From DATEBA01 sp035288045 (GTDB lineage Bacteria; Actinomycetota; UBA4738; HRBIN12), in assembly GCA_035288045.1 (NCBI GenBank), contig DATEBA010000046.1:1-64000 (forward strand): a DNA stretch of 64,000 bases, in the 5' to 3' direction. A program made the translations under genes and the position numbers. The stretch's first letter is position 1; each line of letters starts with the position of its first letter. Of the stretch, positions 16,340-24,465 are shown piece by piece. The notes beneath the pieces are model-generated. The model saw nothing but the letters and a program-made list of their open reading frames with translations, ran no database searches and was not told the DNA's origin.

Positions 16340-17803
16340 CTACCCGGAGAGGCGCTCCTGGAGCAAGTCGCCGGCGAGCTTCGGATTCGCCGAGCCCCCC
16401 GACTTCTTCATCACCTGCCCCACGAGGAACCCGAGCACTCCCTCCTTGCCGCCGCGGAGCTGCTCGACCGGATCGGGATTCTCCGCGATCACCTCGTCGA
16501 CCCACGCCTCGAGCGCCGAGGCGTCGGAGATCTGCCGCAGCCCCTTCTCCCGGACGATCTGCTCGGGCGGCACGCCGGTCGCGATCGTCTCCTCGAGCAC
16601 CTGCTTCCCCGCAGTGATCGAGACCGTGCCGTCCTCGACCATAGCGATCACTTCGGCCAGTCGCTGGGGGTCGAGCTCGAGCTCGGCGGGCCGCATCCCC
16701 CGCTCGTTCAGCACCGCCACCAGGTTCTGGACGATCCAGTTCGCGACCACCTTCGGGGCGACGCCGTCCAGCCGGGCGACCGCCGTCTCGAACAGCGAAG
16801 CGAGATGACGCTCGGTGACCAGCGTGCTTGCCTGCTCCCGGGTCAGCCCGAGGCCCTCGTACCGGGTGCGCCGCCGGGCCGGGAGCTCCGGCAGCGTGGC
16901 GCGGACCCTCTCCACCCAATCGCGGTCGGGCTCGAGGGGCGGAAGGTCTGGCTCGGGGAAGTAGCGGTAGTCGAACGCCTCCTCCTTCGAGCGCATCGAG
17001 GTCGTCGTGTCGGTGTCCTCGTTCCAGTGGCGCGTCTCCTGGACGAGGCGCTCGCCTTCTTGCAGCGCTTCGATCTGTCGCTCCTGCTCGTACCTCAGGG
17101 CCCGCTCCAGCGAGCGGAGCGAGTTGAGGTTCTTCACCTCGACCTTCGTGCCGAGCTCGCTGGAGCCGGCCGGACGGACGGAGACGTTGGCGTCGCATCG
17201 GAGTGAGCCCTCCTCCATCCGCACGTCGGAGACGTCGAGCGACTCGAGCAGCGCGCGAAGCTCACGGAGGTACGCGACTGCCTCCTCGGGCGAGCGGAGG
17301 TCGGGCTCTGATACGACCTCAACCAGTGGAACACCGGCGCGGTTGTAGTCGACGAGGGCGTAGTCGGCCTCGGCGATCCTTCCGGTGGCGCCCGAGTGAG
17401 TCATCTTGCCCGTGTCCTCCTCCATGTGCACGCGCGTGATCCCGACCCGGCGCGTCCAGCCGTCGGGCAGCTCGACGTCCAGGTGCCCGCCGACGCAGAT
17501 GGGCAGGTCGTACTGGCTGATCTGGTAGTTCTTCGGCATGTCCGGGTAGAAGTAGTTCTTCCTGTGGAACACCGAGTGCGGCGCGATCTCGCAACCGAGC
17601 ACGAGCCCGATCTTCACGATGCTCTCGATCGCGCCCTCGTTCGGGACCGGTAGCGTGCCGGGGTGGCCGAGGCAGACCGGGCAGACGTTCGTGTTCGCGG
17701 GCGCCCCGAACTCGTTGGGACAGCCGCAGAACATCTTCGTGCGCGTCGAGAGCTCGACGTGGCACTCGAGCCCGATGACGGTCTCGTAGGTCTCGGCGAC
17801 CAT
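16340..17803 (-). CDS. gatB: Asp/Glu-tRNA amidotransferase subunit B
   Basis: Kinase/tRNA-binding subunit of GatCAB, which converts Glu-tRNA(Gln) and/or Asp-tRNA(Asn) to the amidated forms. From ATG 17803 it is 487 residues, the normal length. Conserved GLECHVEL at the N-terminus, the zinc cysteines CGC and CPVC, the HRKNYFYPDMPKNYQISQYD block and the C-terminal YqeY-like tail are all present. An in-frame ATG 17 codons upstream exists but adds only unconserved residues. A TAAGGT hexamer at 17841-17846 may be its -10. GatA and GatC are encoded together 3 kb away, so the complex is split over two transcripts. Presence of GatCAB implies indirect Gln- and/or Asn-tRNA synthesis in this organism. 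Confidence 0.93.
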   Translation of the reverse strand: MVAETYETVIGLECHVELSTRTKMFCGCPNEFGAPANTNVCPVCLGHPGTLPVPNEGAIESIVKIGLVLGCEIAPHSVFHRKNYFYPDMPKNYQISQYDLPICVGGHLDVELPDGWTRRVGITRVHMEEDTGKMTHSGATGRIAEADYALVDYNRAGVPLVEVVSEPDLRSPEEAVAYLRELRALLESLDVSDVRMEEGSLRCDANVSVRPAGSSELGTKVEVKNLNSLRSLERALRYEQERQIEALQEGERLVQETRHWNEDTDTTTSMRSKEEAFDYRYFPEPDLPPLEPDRDWVERVRATLPELPARRRTRYEGLGLTREQASTLVTERHLASLFETAVARLDGVAPKVVANWIVQNLVAVLNERGMRPAELELDPQRLAEVIAMVEDGTVSITAGKQVLEETIATGVPPEQIVREKGLRQISDASALEAWVDEVIAENPDPVEQLRGGKEGVLGFLVGQVMKKSGGSANPKLAGDLLQERLSG

Positions 17804-17848
17804 CGCGTGTCGGCTCGTGCCGGGCCCCCTTCCGCGGGCTACCTTACC

Positions 17849-17854
17849 TATCAT
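17849..17854 (+). promoter_or_regulatory. -10 box of EamA transporter gene
   Basis: TATCAT sits 6 nt before ATG 17861, the spacing expected if transcription begins at the start codon (leaderless). This spacing supports ATG 17861 over upstream in-frame codons. Confidence 0.45.
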
Positions 17855-17860
17855 CGGGTG

Positions 17861-18841
17861 ATGGCACGGACGCAGGCATCAACCCGCCCCGCGCCCGCGC
17901 GCTCGCACGGCCCGCTGGTCTGGGCGGCGCTCGGAACGATCTACCTCGTCTGGGGCACCACCTACCTGGGGATCCGCGTGGTGAACGAGTCCCTTCCGCC
18001 GTTGCTCGCCGCCGGCGTCCGGTTCCTGGTGGCCGGCGGTCTCATGTTCGGGTTCTCGATCGTCCGCGGCGACCGCGTGGGCGACCGCCCGACGCGGGCT
18101 CACTGGCGAACCGCGGTGATCGTCGGCGGCCTGCTGCTGGTCGGCGGGAACGGCGGCGTCGTCTGGGCGGAGAAGACGATCCCGTCGGGGATCACGGCCC
18201 TCATCATCGCGCTGATCCCGCTCTGGATGGCTCTCATCGACCGGATCGTCTACGGCAGGCGGCTGCGCTGGACGCCGATCCTGGGGCTCGTCACCGGGTT
18301 CGGCGGCGCCGCCCTCCTGGTCACGCAGTCGGCTCGCGCTGACGTCGATCTCGTCGGGATGCTGTTCGCGGTCGGCGCGTCGCTATGCTGGGCCACCGGC
18401 TCGCTCTACTCGCGCCACGCCCCGCTTCCCAGGCGTCCGCTCGTCGGCACCGGGATGGAGATGCTCGCGGGCGGTACGTTCCTCGTCGCGGTCGGCATCG
18501 CGACCGGGGAGCTCGGCCGGGCGGCCCCCGCGGCCTTCACCGGCAGGTCCGTTCTCGCGCTCGGCTACCTCGTAGTGTTCGGCTCGCTCCTGGCGTTCAC
18601 GTCCTACGTGTGGCTTCTGCGGAACGCTCGGACCTCGCTCGTCTCGACGTACGCGTACGTGAACCCGGTGGTGGCGGTGCTGCTCGGCGCCGCGATCCTC
18701 GACGAGAGTATCGGGATCCGCACCCTCGTGGCGGGAACGATCATCGTCGGCTCGGTCGCCCTCATCATCTCCGCCAAGGAGGTGAGCCCGCCGCCCGACC
18801 TCGGCTCGGGGGCGGAGGCCACGGAGGATCCCGCCGGCTAG
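17861..18841 (+). CDS. EamA/DMT-family transporter
   Basis: Drug/metabolite transporter superfamily protein, 326 residues, with two tandem EamA repeats of about five helices each (GTIYLVWGTTYLGIRVVN at the start of the first; GMLFAVGASLCWATGSLYS at the start of the second). Such proteins export amino acids, nucleosides or other small metabolites; the WGTTYLGIR opening is typical of the RhaT/YdcZ-EamA branch. The start is placed at ATG 17861 because it precedes the conserved helix and follows a -10-like TATCAT by 6 nt. It is divergent from gatB. The C-terminal tail is hydrophilic and acidic. Substrate cannot be read from sequence. Confidence 0.87.
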   Translation: MARTQASTRPAPARSHGPLVWAALGTIYLVWGTTYLGIRVVNESLPPLLAAGVRFLVAGGLMFGFSIVRGDRVGDRPTRAHWRTAVIVGGLLLVGGNGGVVWAEKTIPSGITALIIALIPLWMALIDRIVYGRRLRWTPILGLVTGFGGAALLVTQSARADVDLVGMLFAVGASLCWATGSLYSRHAPLPRRPLVGTGMEMLAGGTFLVAVGIATGELGRAAPAAFTGRSVLALGYLVVFGSLLAFTSYVWLLRNARTSLVSTYAYVNPVVAVLLGAAILDESIGIRTLVAGTIIVGSVALIISAKEVSPPPDLGSGAEATEDPAG

Positions 18842-18873
18842 CCCGAGACTCCCACTACGGGCAGAATGTACGG

Positions 18874-20823
18874 GTGACGAAGGGAGCCGTCGCCGGCGGG
18901 ATCGAGGCGGGCAGGGACGCCCTTGCGCGCCACGCCTGGCCCGAGGCCTACGAGCACCTCGCGAGCGCCAACGCCGAGGCCCCGCTGGATGCCGAGAACA
19001 TGGAGGGGCTCGCGAAGGCCGCCTGGTGGACCGGCCGGCCGAACGAGTCGATCGAGGCGCGAGAGCGCGCGTACGCGGCCTACGTCGAGCGCGGCGACAA
19101 GGCGTGCGCGGCGTTCTGCGCGCTCACCCTGCGCCGCCAGTACGCCACGAAGAACGCCGGCTCCGTCGCGAAGGGCTGGCTAGCTCGCGCGGAGCAGCTC
19201 CTCAATGAAGAGCCAGAGTCGACCTCGACCGGGTACCTCGAGATCGCGCGGGCGTCGGGCCCGTGGGGTTCCGGCGACCTCGACGCGGCGCTGGATCACA
19301 TCGACCTTGCGATACGGGTCGCGAGCGGCTTCGACGACGCCGATCTCCGGGCTTTCGCGACGATGTACCGGGGCATGATCCTCGTGGACAAGGGCGAGCT
19401 CGAGGGGGGCTGGGCGCTCATGGAGGAGGTGAGCGCCTCGGCGGCCGGCGGCGAGCTGGGCGCGTATACAACAGGGGCGGTCTTCTGCAACGTGATAAGC
19501 ATGTGCCGCGACCTTGCCGACTACCGCCGTGGCAGCGAGTGGGCCGACGCGGCCAAGCGTTGGTGCGAGCGTCACGCGATGACGGGCTTCCCCGGCGTCT
19601 GCCGGATTCACCGCGCCGAGATCATGCGGCTCCTCGGCTCATGGGACGAGGCCGAGGCGGAGGTACGCCGAGCGTGCGAGGAGCTCCGCGAGTTCAGCCC
19701 GTCGCAGGCGGCCCAGGCCTACCACGAGCTCGGCGAGGTCCGTCTGCGGATGGGCGACCTGGAAGCCGCCGCGGCGGCCTTCAAGCAGGCGCACGAGCTC
19801 GGCGAGGATCCGCAGCCGGGCCTCGCGCTACTTCGCCTGGCCGAGGGAAAGACCGACGCCGCGGCCGCCTCGATCCGCCGCTCGCTCGACGAGGAGGGTT
19901 GGAACAGGCTGGCTCGGGCCCGCCTACTTCCCTTCCAGGCGGAAATCGCCCGTGCGGCCGCAGACCCCGCGACCGCTCGAGCGGCGGCCGACGAACTCGC
20001 CCAGATCGCCGGCGAGTACCCCACCGCGGCGATCCGTGCCGGGGCCGAGTACGCGTCCGGACTCGCCCATCTCGTCGAGGCGAACGTAGGCGGCGCCGTG
20101 AAGCACCTCCGCCGCGCCTGTCAGCTCTGGAAGGAGGTCGACGCGCCCTACGAGGCCGCCACCTCTGCTGTGGCGCTCGCGGAGGCGCACGTCGCCGAGG
20201 GCGACCGAGAGGCGGCCGCCCTCGAGCTCCAGACGGCGATCTCGACGTTCGAGCGCCTCGGCGCGTCGCCCGCCGCCGCACGGGCGACCGAGATGCTCGA
20301 GCGCCTGGGCCGGCGCGACGCCGCCGGGCGCGCGGTCCGCACGTTCCTGTTCACGGACATCGTGGGCTCGAGCGCCCTGATCCAGGCGATCGGAGACGGG
20401 GCGTGGCAGGACCTCCGCCGGTGGCACGACGAGTCGCTCCGGCTCTGCTTCGCCGGCCACCGGGGCGAGGAGGTCGACCACGCGGGCGACGGCTTCTTCG
20501 TGGCCTTCGCAGACGCGAGGGGCGCCCTGGCGTGCGCCGTCGAGATACAGCGCAAGCTGGCCGAGCACCGCCGCGCGCACGGCTTCGCACCACAGGTCCG
20601 CATCGGACTCCACGCGACCGAGGCCACGCGCGACGGCGACGGTTACGCAGGGAGGGGCGTGCACGAGGCCGCGCGCATCGGCGCCCTCGCCGAGGGCGGC
20701 GAGATCCTCGCGAGCCTCGAGACCGTCGAGGGCGTCGAGGGAGTCGCCGTGTCCGAACCTCGCGAGGTAGAGCTGAAGGGTTTCGCCGACCGCCGCGCGG
20801 TCGTGGCGATCAATTGGGCGTGA
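18874..20823 (+). CDS. TPR protein with class III adenylate/guanylate cyclase domain
   Basis: A 649-residue soluble protein. Residues about 1-480 are alpha-helical repeats of the tetratricopeptide type (several AxAYxxLGxxxL patterns, for example AQAYHELGEVRLRMGDLEAA). Residues about 485-649 form a class III cyclase homology domain: FTDIVGSS with the first metal aspartate, HAGDGFFVAF with the second, and VELKGF at the C-terminus. The segment that normally reads VNxAAR, holding a transition-state asparagine, reads VHEAARIG here, so Asn is replaced by His; activity may be altered or lost. Usually the TPR/ATPase domain follows the cyclase; here it precedes it. GTG 18874 is chosen where conservation begins, 32 bp after the EamA stop. 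Confidence 0.8.
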   Translation: MTKGAVAGGIEAGRDALARHAWPEAYEHLASANAEAPLDAENMEGLAKAAWWTGRPNESIEARERAYAAYVERGDKACAAFCALTLRRQYATKNAGSVAKGWLARAEQLLNEEPESTSTGYLEIARASGPWGSGDLDAALDHIDLAIRVASGFDDADLRAFATMYRGMILVDKGELEGGWALMEEVSASAAGGELGAYTTGAVFCNVISMCRDLADYRRGSEWADAAKRWCERHAMTGFPGVCRIHRAEIMRLLGSWDEAEAEVRRACEELREFSPSQAAQAYHELGEVRLRMGDLEAAAAAFKQAHELGEDPQPGLALLRLAEGKTDAAAASIRRSLDEEGWNRLARARLLPFQAEIARAAADPATARAAADELAQIAGEYPTAAIRAGAEYASGLAHLVEANVGGAVKHLRRACQLWKEVDAPYEAATSAVALAEAHVAEGDREAAALELQTAISTFERLGASPAAARATEMLERLGRRDAAGRAVRTFLFTDIVGSSALIQAIGDGAWQDLRRWHDESLRLCFAGHRGEEVDHAGDGFFVAFADARGALACAVEIQRKLAEHRRAHGFAPQVRIGLHATEATRDGDGYAGRGVHEAARIGALAEGGEILASLETVEGVEGVAVSEPREVELKGFADRRAVVAINWA

Positions 20824-22288
20824 GCGCCTCGAGGAGCGGCGGCCTGGCCGAGAACGCCAGCGCCTGCTCGAGGGCGTGTGCGACGCGGAGGAGCGTCGGC
20901 TCGTCCAGCACCTTCGCGGTGATCTGAAAGCCGACCGGCAGGCCCGCTTCGTCGAGCCCGCACGGGATCGAGATCGCCGGCACTCCCGCGAGATTGGCCG
21001 GGATCGTGAAGACGTCGGAGAGGTACATCGCGAGCGGGTCGTCCACCCGCTCTCCGATCCGGAAGGCGGTCGTCGGCGAGGTGGGCGACACCAGCACGTC
21101 GAAGCGCGCGAACGCCGCCTCGTAGTCCCGGATGATCAGCGTCCGCACCTTCTGCGCCTGCCCGTAGAAGGCCTCGAAGTAGCCGGCGGAAAGAGCGTAG
21201 GTGCCGAGCATGATGCGCCGCTTCACCTCGGGGCCGAATCCCGCGCCGCGAGTCTTCATCATCATCTCCACCGAGTGTTTCCCGTCGACGCGGAGGCCGT
21301 AGCGCATCCCGTCGTAGCGCGCGAGGTTGGAAGACGCCTCGGAGGGGGCGATCAGGTAGTAGGCGGAGAGCGCGTAGTCCGCGTGCGGGAGCGAGATCTC
21401 TTCGATGCTCGCCTCCAGCCCCGCAAGCCTGTCGATCGCCTCTCGAACCCGGGCCGCGACGGCCGGCTCGACGCCCTCGCCGAAGGTCTCCCTCACGACC
21501 CCGATCCGCAGACCGGTGATCTCCTGCTCGATCCCCTCAGAGTAGTCGCGATAGGGCGTGTCGAGGCTCGTCGCGTCGCGATCGTCCTTCCCCGCGATCG
21601 AGGAGAGCAGGGACGCCGCGTCGCGGACGCTGCGCGTGAACGTCCCGACCGTGTCCAGCGACGACGCGAAGGCGATCAGGCCGTACCGGCTGACCAGCCC
21701 GTAGGTGGGCTTCAGCCCGACGACGCCGCAGAGCGACGCCGGCTGGCGGACCGAGCCGCCGGTGTCGGTGCCCAGGGCCCAGATCGCCTCGCCGGCCGCG
21801 ACGGCCGCCGCTGAGCCGCCGGACGAGCCGCCGGGCACACGGTCGAGATCCCACGGGTTGTGGACGGGCCCGAACGCGGAGTTCTCGTTCGAGGAGCCCA
21901 TGGCGAACTCGTCGCAGTTGGTCTTGCCGACCAGGACGGCGCCGTCGCCGGAGGCCCGTACCCAGGCCGTCGCGTCGTACGGCGGGACGTAGGTCTCGAG
22001 GATCCGCGAGCCGCACGTCGTTCGGATGCCCTGGGTGGTGAGCACGTCCTTGACCGCGATCGGGACGCCGGCGACCGGCGACTGCGGGGCTCCGTTGCCC
22101 CGGTGCTCGTCGAGCGCCTCCGCGCGCTCGCGCGCGACCTCGGGGGTGAGCGTTAGGAACGCCTTCACGCGGCCGTCGACGGCCTCGATCCTGCCCAGGC
22201 AGGACCCGACGACCTCGACCGCGGAGGCCTCCCCCGCCCGCATCATGGCTGAGAGGTCGGAAGCCAAGAGGTCGCAGAGCTCCGTCAC
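20810..22288 (-). CDS. gatA: Asp/Glu-tRNA amidotransferase subunit A
   Basis: Amidase subunit of GatCAB: hydrolyses glutamine to release ammonia for the tRNA-bound substrate. At 492 residues it has the complete amidase signature with Lys80 (GVPIAVKD), cis-Ser155 and the GGSSGGSAAAVAAG glycine-serine loop, and nucleophile Ser179 in GTDTGGSVRQPA, matching the Ser-cisSer-Lys triad. The GSSNENSAFGP block is typical of GatA rather than other amidases. Its start overlaps the gatC stop by 4 bases. Its 3' end overlaps the cyclase gene on the other strand by 14 bp, a tail-to-tail overlap. Transcribed from the folD side as folD-DUF1028-gatC-gatA. Confidence 0.95.
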   Translation of the reverse strand: MTELCDLLASDLSAMMRAGEASAVEVVGSCLGRIEAVDGRVKAFLTLTPEVARERAEALDEHRGNGAPQSPVAGVPIAVKDVLTTQGIRTTCGSRILETYVPPYDATAWVRASGDGAVLVGKTNCDEFAMGSSNENSAFGPVHNPWDLDRVPGGSSGGSAAAVAAGEAIWALGTDTGGSVRQPASLCGVVGLKPTYGLVSRYGLIAFASSLDTVGTFTRSVRDAASLLSSIAGKDDRDATSLDTPYRDYSEGIEQEITGLRIGVVRETFGEGVEPAVAARVREAIDRLAGLEASIEEISLPHADYALSAYYLIAPSEASSNLARYDGMRYGLRVDGKHSVEMMMKTRGAGFGPEVKRRIMLGTYALSAGYFEAFYGQAQKVRTLIIRDYEAAFARFDVLVSPTSPTTAFRIGERVDDPLAMYLSDVFTIPANLAGVPAISIPCGLDEAGLPVGFQITAKVLDEPTLLRVAHALEQALAFSARPPLLEALTPN

Positions 22289-22575
22289 TCCATCTCCACG
22301 ATACGCGGAGCCTTGAAGCGCTCGTCCTCGGCCTCCGGCGCGTTCGCCATCGCCTCCGCGTGCGGGAGCGTCGGCTCGGGGACGTCGGGCCGGAAGACGT
22401 TGGACCGTGGGACCGCGTACGCGGTGGGCGGCACCTCCGCGGCGGCGACCTCCCCTACCTTGGCGGCGTGCTCGAGGATCAGCCCGAGTTGCGCCTTCAG
22501 GCGCTCCTTCTCCTCGTCGGCGAGGTCTAGGCGCGCGAGCCGCGCGACGTGTTCGATGTCGATCTCGACCGGCAC
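22285..22575 (-). CDS. gatC: Asp/Glu-tRNA amidotransferase subunit C
   Basis: Small 96-residue subunit that wraps around GatA and GatB and stabilises the complex. It begins with the characteristic HVARLARLDLADEEKE helix and ends with the conserved P-R-x-N-V-F-R-x-D-V and RFKAPRIVE segments. Four-base overlap with gatA gives translational coupling. The gene starts 10 bp after the DUF1028 stop. Confidence 0.93.
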   Translation of the reverse strand: MPVEIDIEHVARLARLDLADEEKERLKAQLGLILEHAAKVGEVAAAEVPPTAYAVPRSNVFRPDVPEPTLPHAEAMANAPEAEDERFKAPRIVEME

Positions 22576-22585
22576 GGCGGCCAGT

Positions 22586-23470
22586 CTAGCCCGAGCCGAG
22601 CAGCTTCCCGACCGGTGGGTCGAGCGAGCCGTCGGCCACCATCCGCCGGAGGAGCTCCGCCCAGCCTGGGTGCGAGAGCCCGGAAAGCAGGTCTCGCGCC
22701 TCCTCGGTGGCGCCGCCCTTCGCGAGCGTGATCGCCCCCCAGAAAGCTATCTCGGGGACGTCGCCGTGGGTGGCCAGGGCAGCCCGGTATTCGGCGACCG
22801 CTCCGTCCAGATCGCCGGCCAGCTCGAGCTGGTCGGCCCGCTCCATGAGGTCGTACGCGAGCTTCAGCTCCACTAGCCGACGGAGCTCTGCCAGCGGCTC
22901 CGGGTGATCGTCAACCCGCACGTCGATCACGCGGTCGCGCCACCGCTGCCCCGTCGGCTCCGCCCTCACGACGAGGATGCCGGCCGCCTGCCTGCCGCGG
23001 ATGTCGCCGCCCTCGGCCTCCGCCGCGTCGAGCGCCGCGAGCAGGCGGTGGACCAGGTCGCCCGGCGTCGAGGTGAACGCGTCGTGCATGGCCTCCCAAA
23101 CGGTGTCGTTCAGCATCATGTTCGCCTGGCAGGAGAAGCCGTCGCCGGTCCGGTGCCCCGCCGCGTGCAGGCACTTGGCGCCCGTGTGCGCGGCGACGCG
23201 CCCCCGTGCGTCGATCATCGCGGCCTGCCTATCGTCGCGCCCGCCGTCGACCTCGACGAGCGCGCGAAGCGACTCCTCCGCGGTCTTGCCGCCGCGCATG
23301 AGATCCAGGCCAAGCGGTCCGTAGCTCTCATCCAGGAGGGCCTGGGTCGCCACGACGCCTACCCCGGGCTCGGCCCAGATCACGCCGTTTCCCGCAGCGA
23401 ACCAGTGGGATTGCACGGCGCCACCTAGCTCTCCTGTTTCGGGGTCCCTCGCGACGATCGAGTACGTCAC
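22586..23470 (-). CDS. DUF1028 protein (Ntn-hydrolase-like)
   Basis: Member of the DUF1028 family, predicted to adopt an N-terminal-nucleophile amidohydrolase fold; 294 residues. The opening VTYSIVARDPETGELGGAVQS and the following block (AEPGVGVVATQA) are the family signature, and GFSCQANMM lies in the middle. The second half (from about residue 215) is a helical extension resembling a TPR-like tail (DLDGAVAEYRAALATHGD). GTG 23470 is chosen because it gives a GTGA overlap with the folD stop and starts exactly at the conserved domain. The biochemical role of DUF1028 is not established; location in a gat/fol operon suggests amide chemistry but proves nothing. Confidence 0.8.
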   Translation of the reverse strand: MTYSIVARDPETGELGGAVQSHWFAAGNGVIWAEPGVGVVATQALLDESYGPLGLDLMRGGKTAEESLRALVEVDGGRDDRQAAMIDARGRVAAHTGAKCLHAAGHRTGDGFSCQANMMLNDTVWEAMHDAFTSTPGDLVHRLLAALDAAEAEGGDIRGRQAAGILVVRAEPTGQRWRDRVIDVRVDDHPEPLAELRRLVELKLAYDLMERADQLELAGDLDGAVAEYRAALATHGDVPEIAFWGAITLAKGGATEEARDLLSGLSHPGWAELLRRMVADGSLDPPVGKLLGSG

Positions 23471-24378
23471 GACGAGACCCGGGGCCTTGCCGCCGTCACG
23501 GCCGAGGTGACGGCGTTGCGGATCAGCCAGACGTCCGTAACGGGTCCGACGCCGCCCGGAACGGGCGTGATCGCCTCGGCCTTCGCGGCGACCGACTCGA
23601 AGTCGACGTCGCCGACGAAGCGCCACTTGCCGGTCTCCTCGTCCTTCTCGCCGTTCATCCCCACGTCGATCACGATCACGCCCTCACGGACCATGTCGCC
23701 GTCGACCAGTCCGGCCCTGCCGGCCGCCACGATCAGGATGTCGGCGAGCCGCGTGAAATCCGCTAGCTTGCCCGCCTTGGCCGTCAGGCTGTGGCACGTC
23801 ACGACGGTGGCGTTCCGCTGGAGCCCGAGCGCGACCGCCGGCTTCCCCACGCTGATTGACCGGCCCACGACGACCAGGGTCTTGCCCTGGAAGAGCTCCG
23901 AGGGATCTCGTTCGGTGGATTGGGCGTGCTCGTCGAGGATGTGGAAGCAAGCGGCGGCGGTCGACGGCACGAACCGCGGACGGCTCTGAACAAGGAGCCC
24001 GGCGTTCTTCGGGTGGACGGCCTCCACGTCCTTGTCCGGATCGAGCGCGTCGTTCAGGAGCTCCTCCTCGATCCCCGACGGCAGCGGACGGAGCACTAGG
24101 ATCCCCGTGACCGCCGGGTCGTCGTTCAGCCTCCGGATCGTCGCCAGCACGTCGTCGACGGGGGCACCATCGTCCATGCGCTCGCAGGTGTAGGGGCAGC
24201 CGAGCCGCTCTGCCAGCCGGCCGATCTGCCGCTCGTAGGCCCCGGCCGCGGGATCCGATCCAACGAGCACCGCCGTGAGACCCGGCTCGGCGCCCGATGC
24301 GCGAGCCGCCTCAAGCTCCTCGTGCACGGTTTCGCCGAGCCTCGCCGCGAGCGCGTTCCCGTCGATCACCGTCGCCAT
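23467..24378 (-). CDS. folD: FolD-family methylenetetrahydrofolate dehydrogenase
   Basis: Family that interconverts methylene-, methenyl- and formyl-tetrahydrofolate using NADP; 303 residues. The NADP-binding GRSISVGKPA and C-terminal PVPGGVGPVTDVWLI blocks are intact. However, the active-site motif YxxxK is broken: Tyr48 is present (GAYERQIGR) but the position of the catalytic lysine holds Ile52, and the usual QLPLP reads LRPLP while KDVDGFHP reads KDVEAVHP. In characterised enzymes this lysine is needed for cyclohydrolase activity. So this may be a dehydrogenase-only or otherwise specialised FolD. It leads the operon, with AGGGGG near the ATG and a TATAGT -10 box upstream. Confidence 0.82.
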   Translation of the reverse strand: MATVIDGNALAARLGETVHEELEAARASGAEPGLTAVLVGSDPAAGAYERQIGRLAERLGCPYTCERMDDGAPVDDVLATIRRLNDDPAVTGILVLRPLPSGIEEELLNDALDPDKDVEAVHPKNAGLLVQSRPRFVPSTAAACFHILDEHAQSTERDPSELFQGKTLVVVGRSISVGKPAVALGLQRNATVVTCHSLTAKAGKLADFTRLADILIVAAGRAGLVDGDMVREGVIVIDVGMNGEKDEETGKWRFVGDVDFESVAAKAEAITPVPGGVGPVTDVWLIRNAVTSAVTAARPRVSS

Positions 24379-24401
24379 CCATACCCCCTTCGGTCGCGCG
24401 G

Positions 24402-24407
24402 ACTATA
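24402..24407 (-). promoter_or_regulatory. -10 box for folD operon
   Basis: TATAGT on the minus strand, 23 nt upstream of the folD ATG, leaving room for a short leader with GAAGGGGG as ribosome-binding site. No convincing -35 is visible. Confidence 0.45.
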
Positions 24408-24426
24408 GCGGGAGCGCGCCCCCATA

Positions 24427-24444
24427 GGTCCGGCCCCTTGGACC
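24427..24444 (-). terminator. Weak hairpin after ligA
   Basis: GGTCC and GGACC arms enclose an 8-nt loop about 20 bp after the ligA stop. The stem is short and has no T-run, so termination here is only a possibility. Confidence 0.25.
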
Positions 24445-24465
24445 CGCCACGATCGGGACAGGCGG

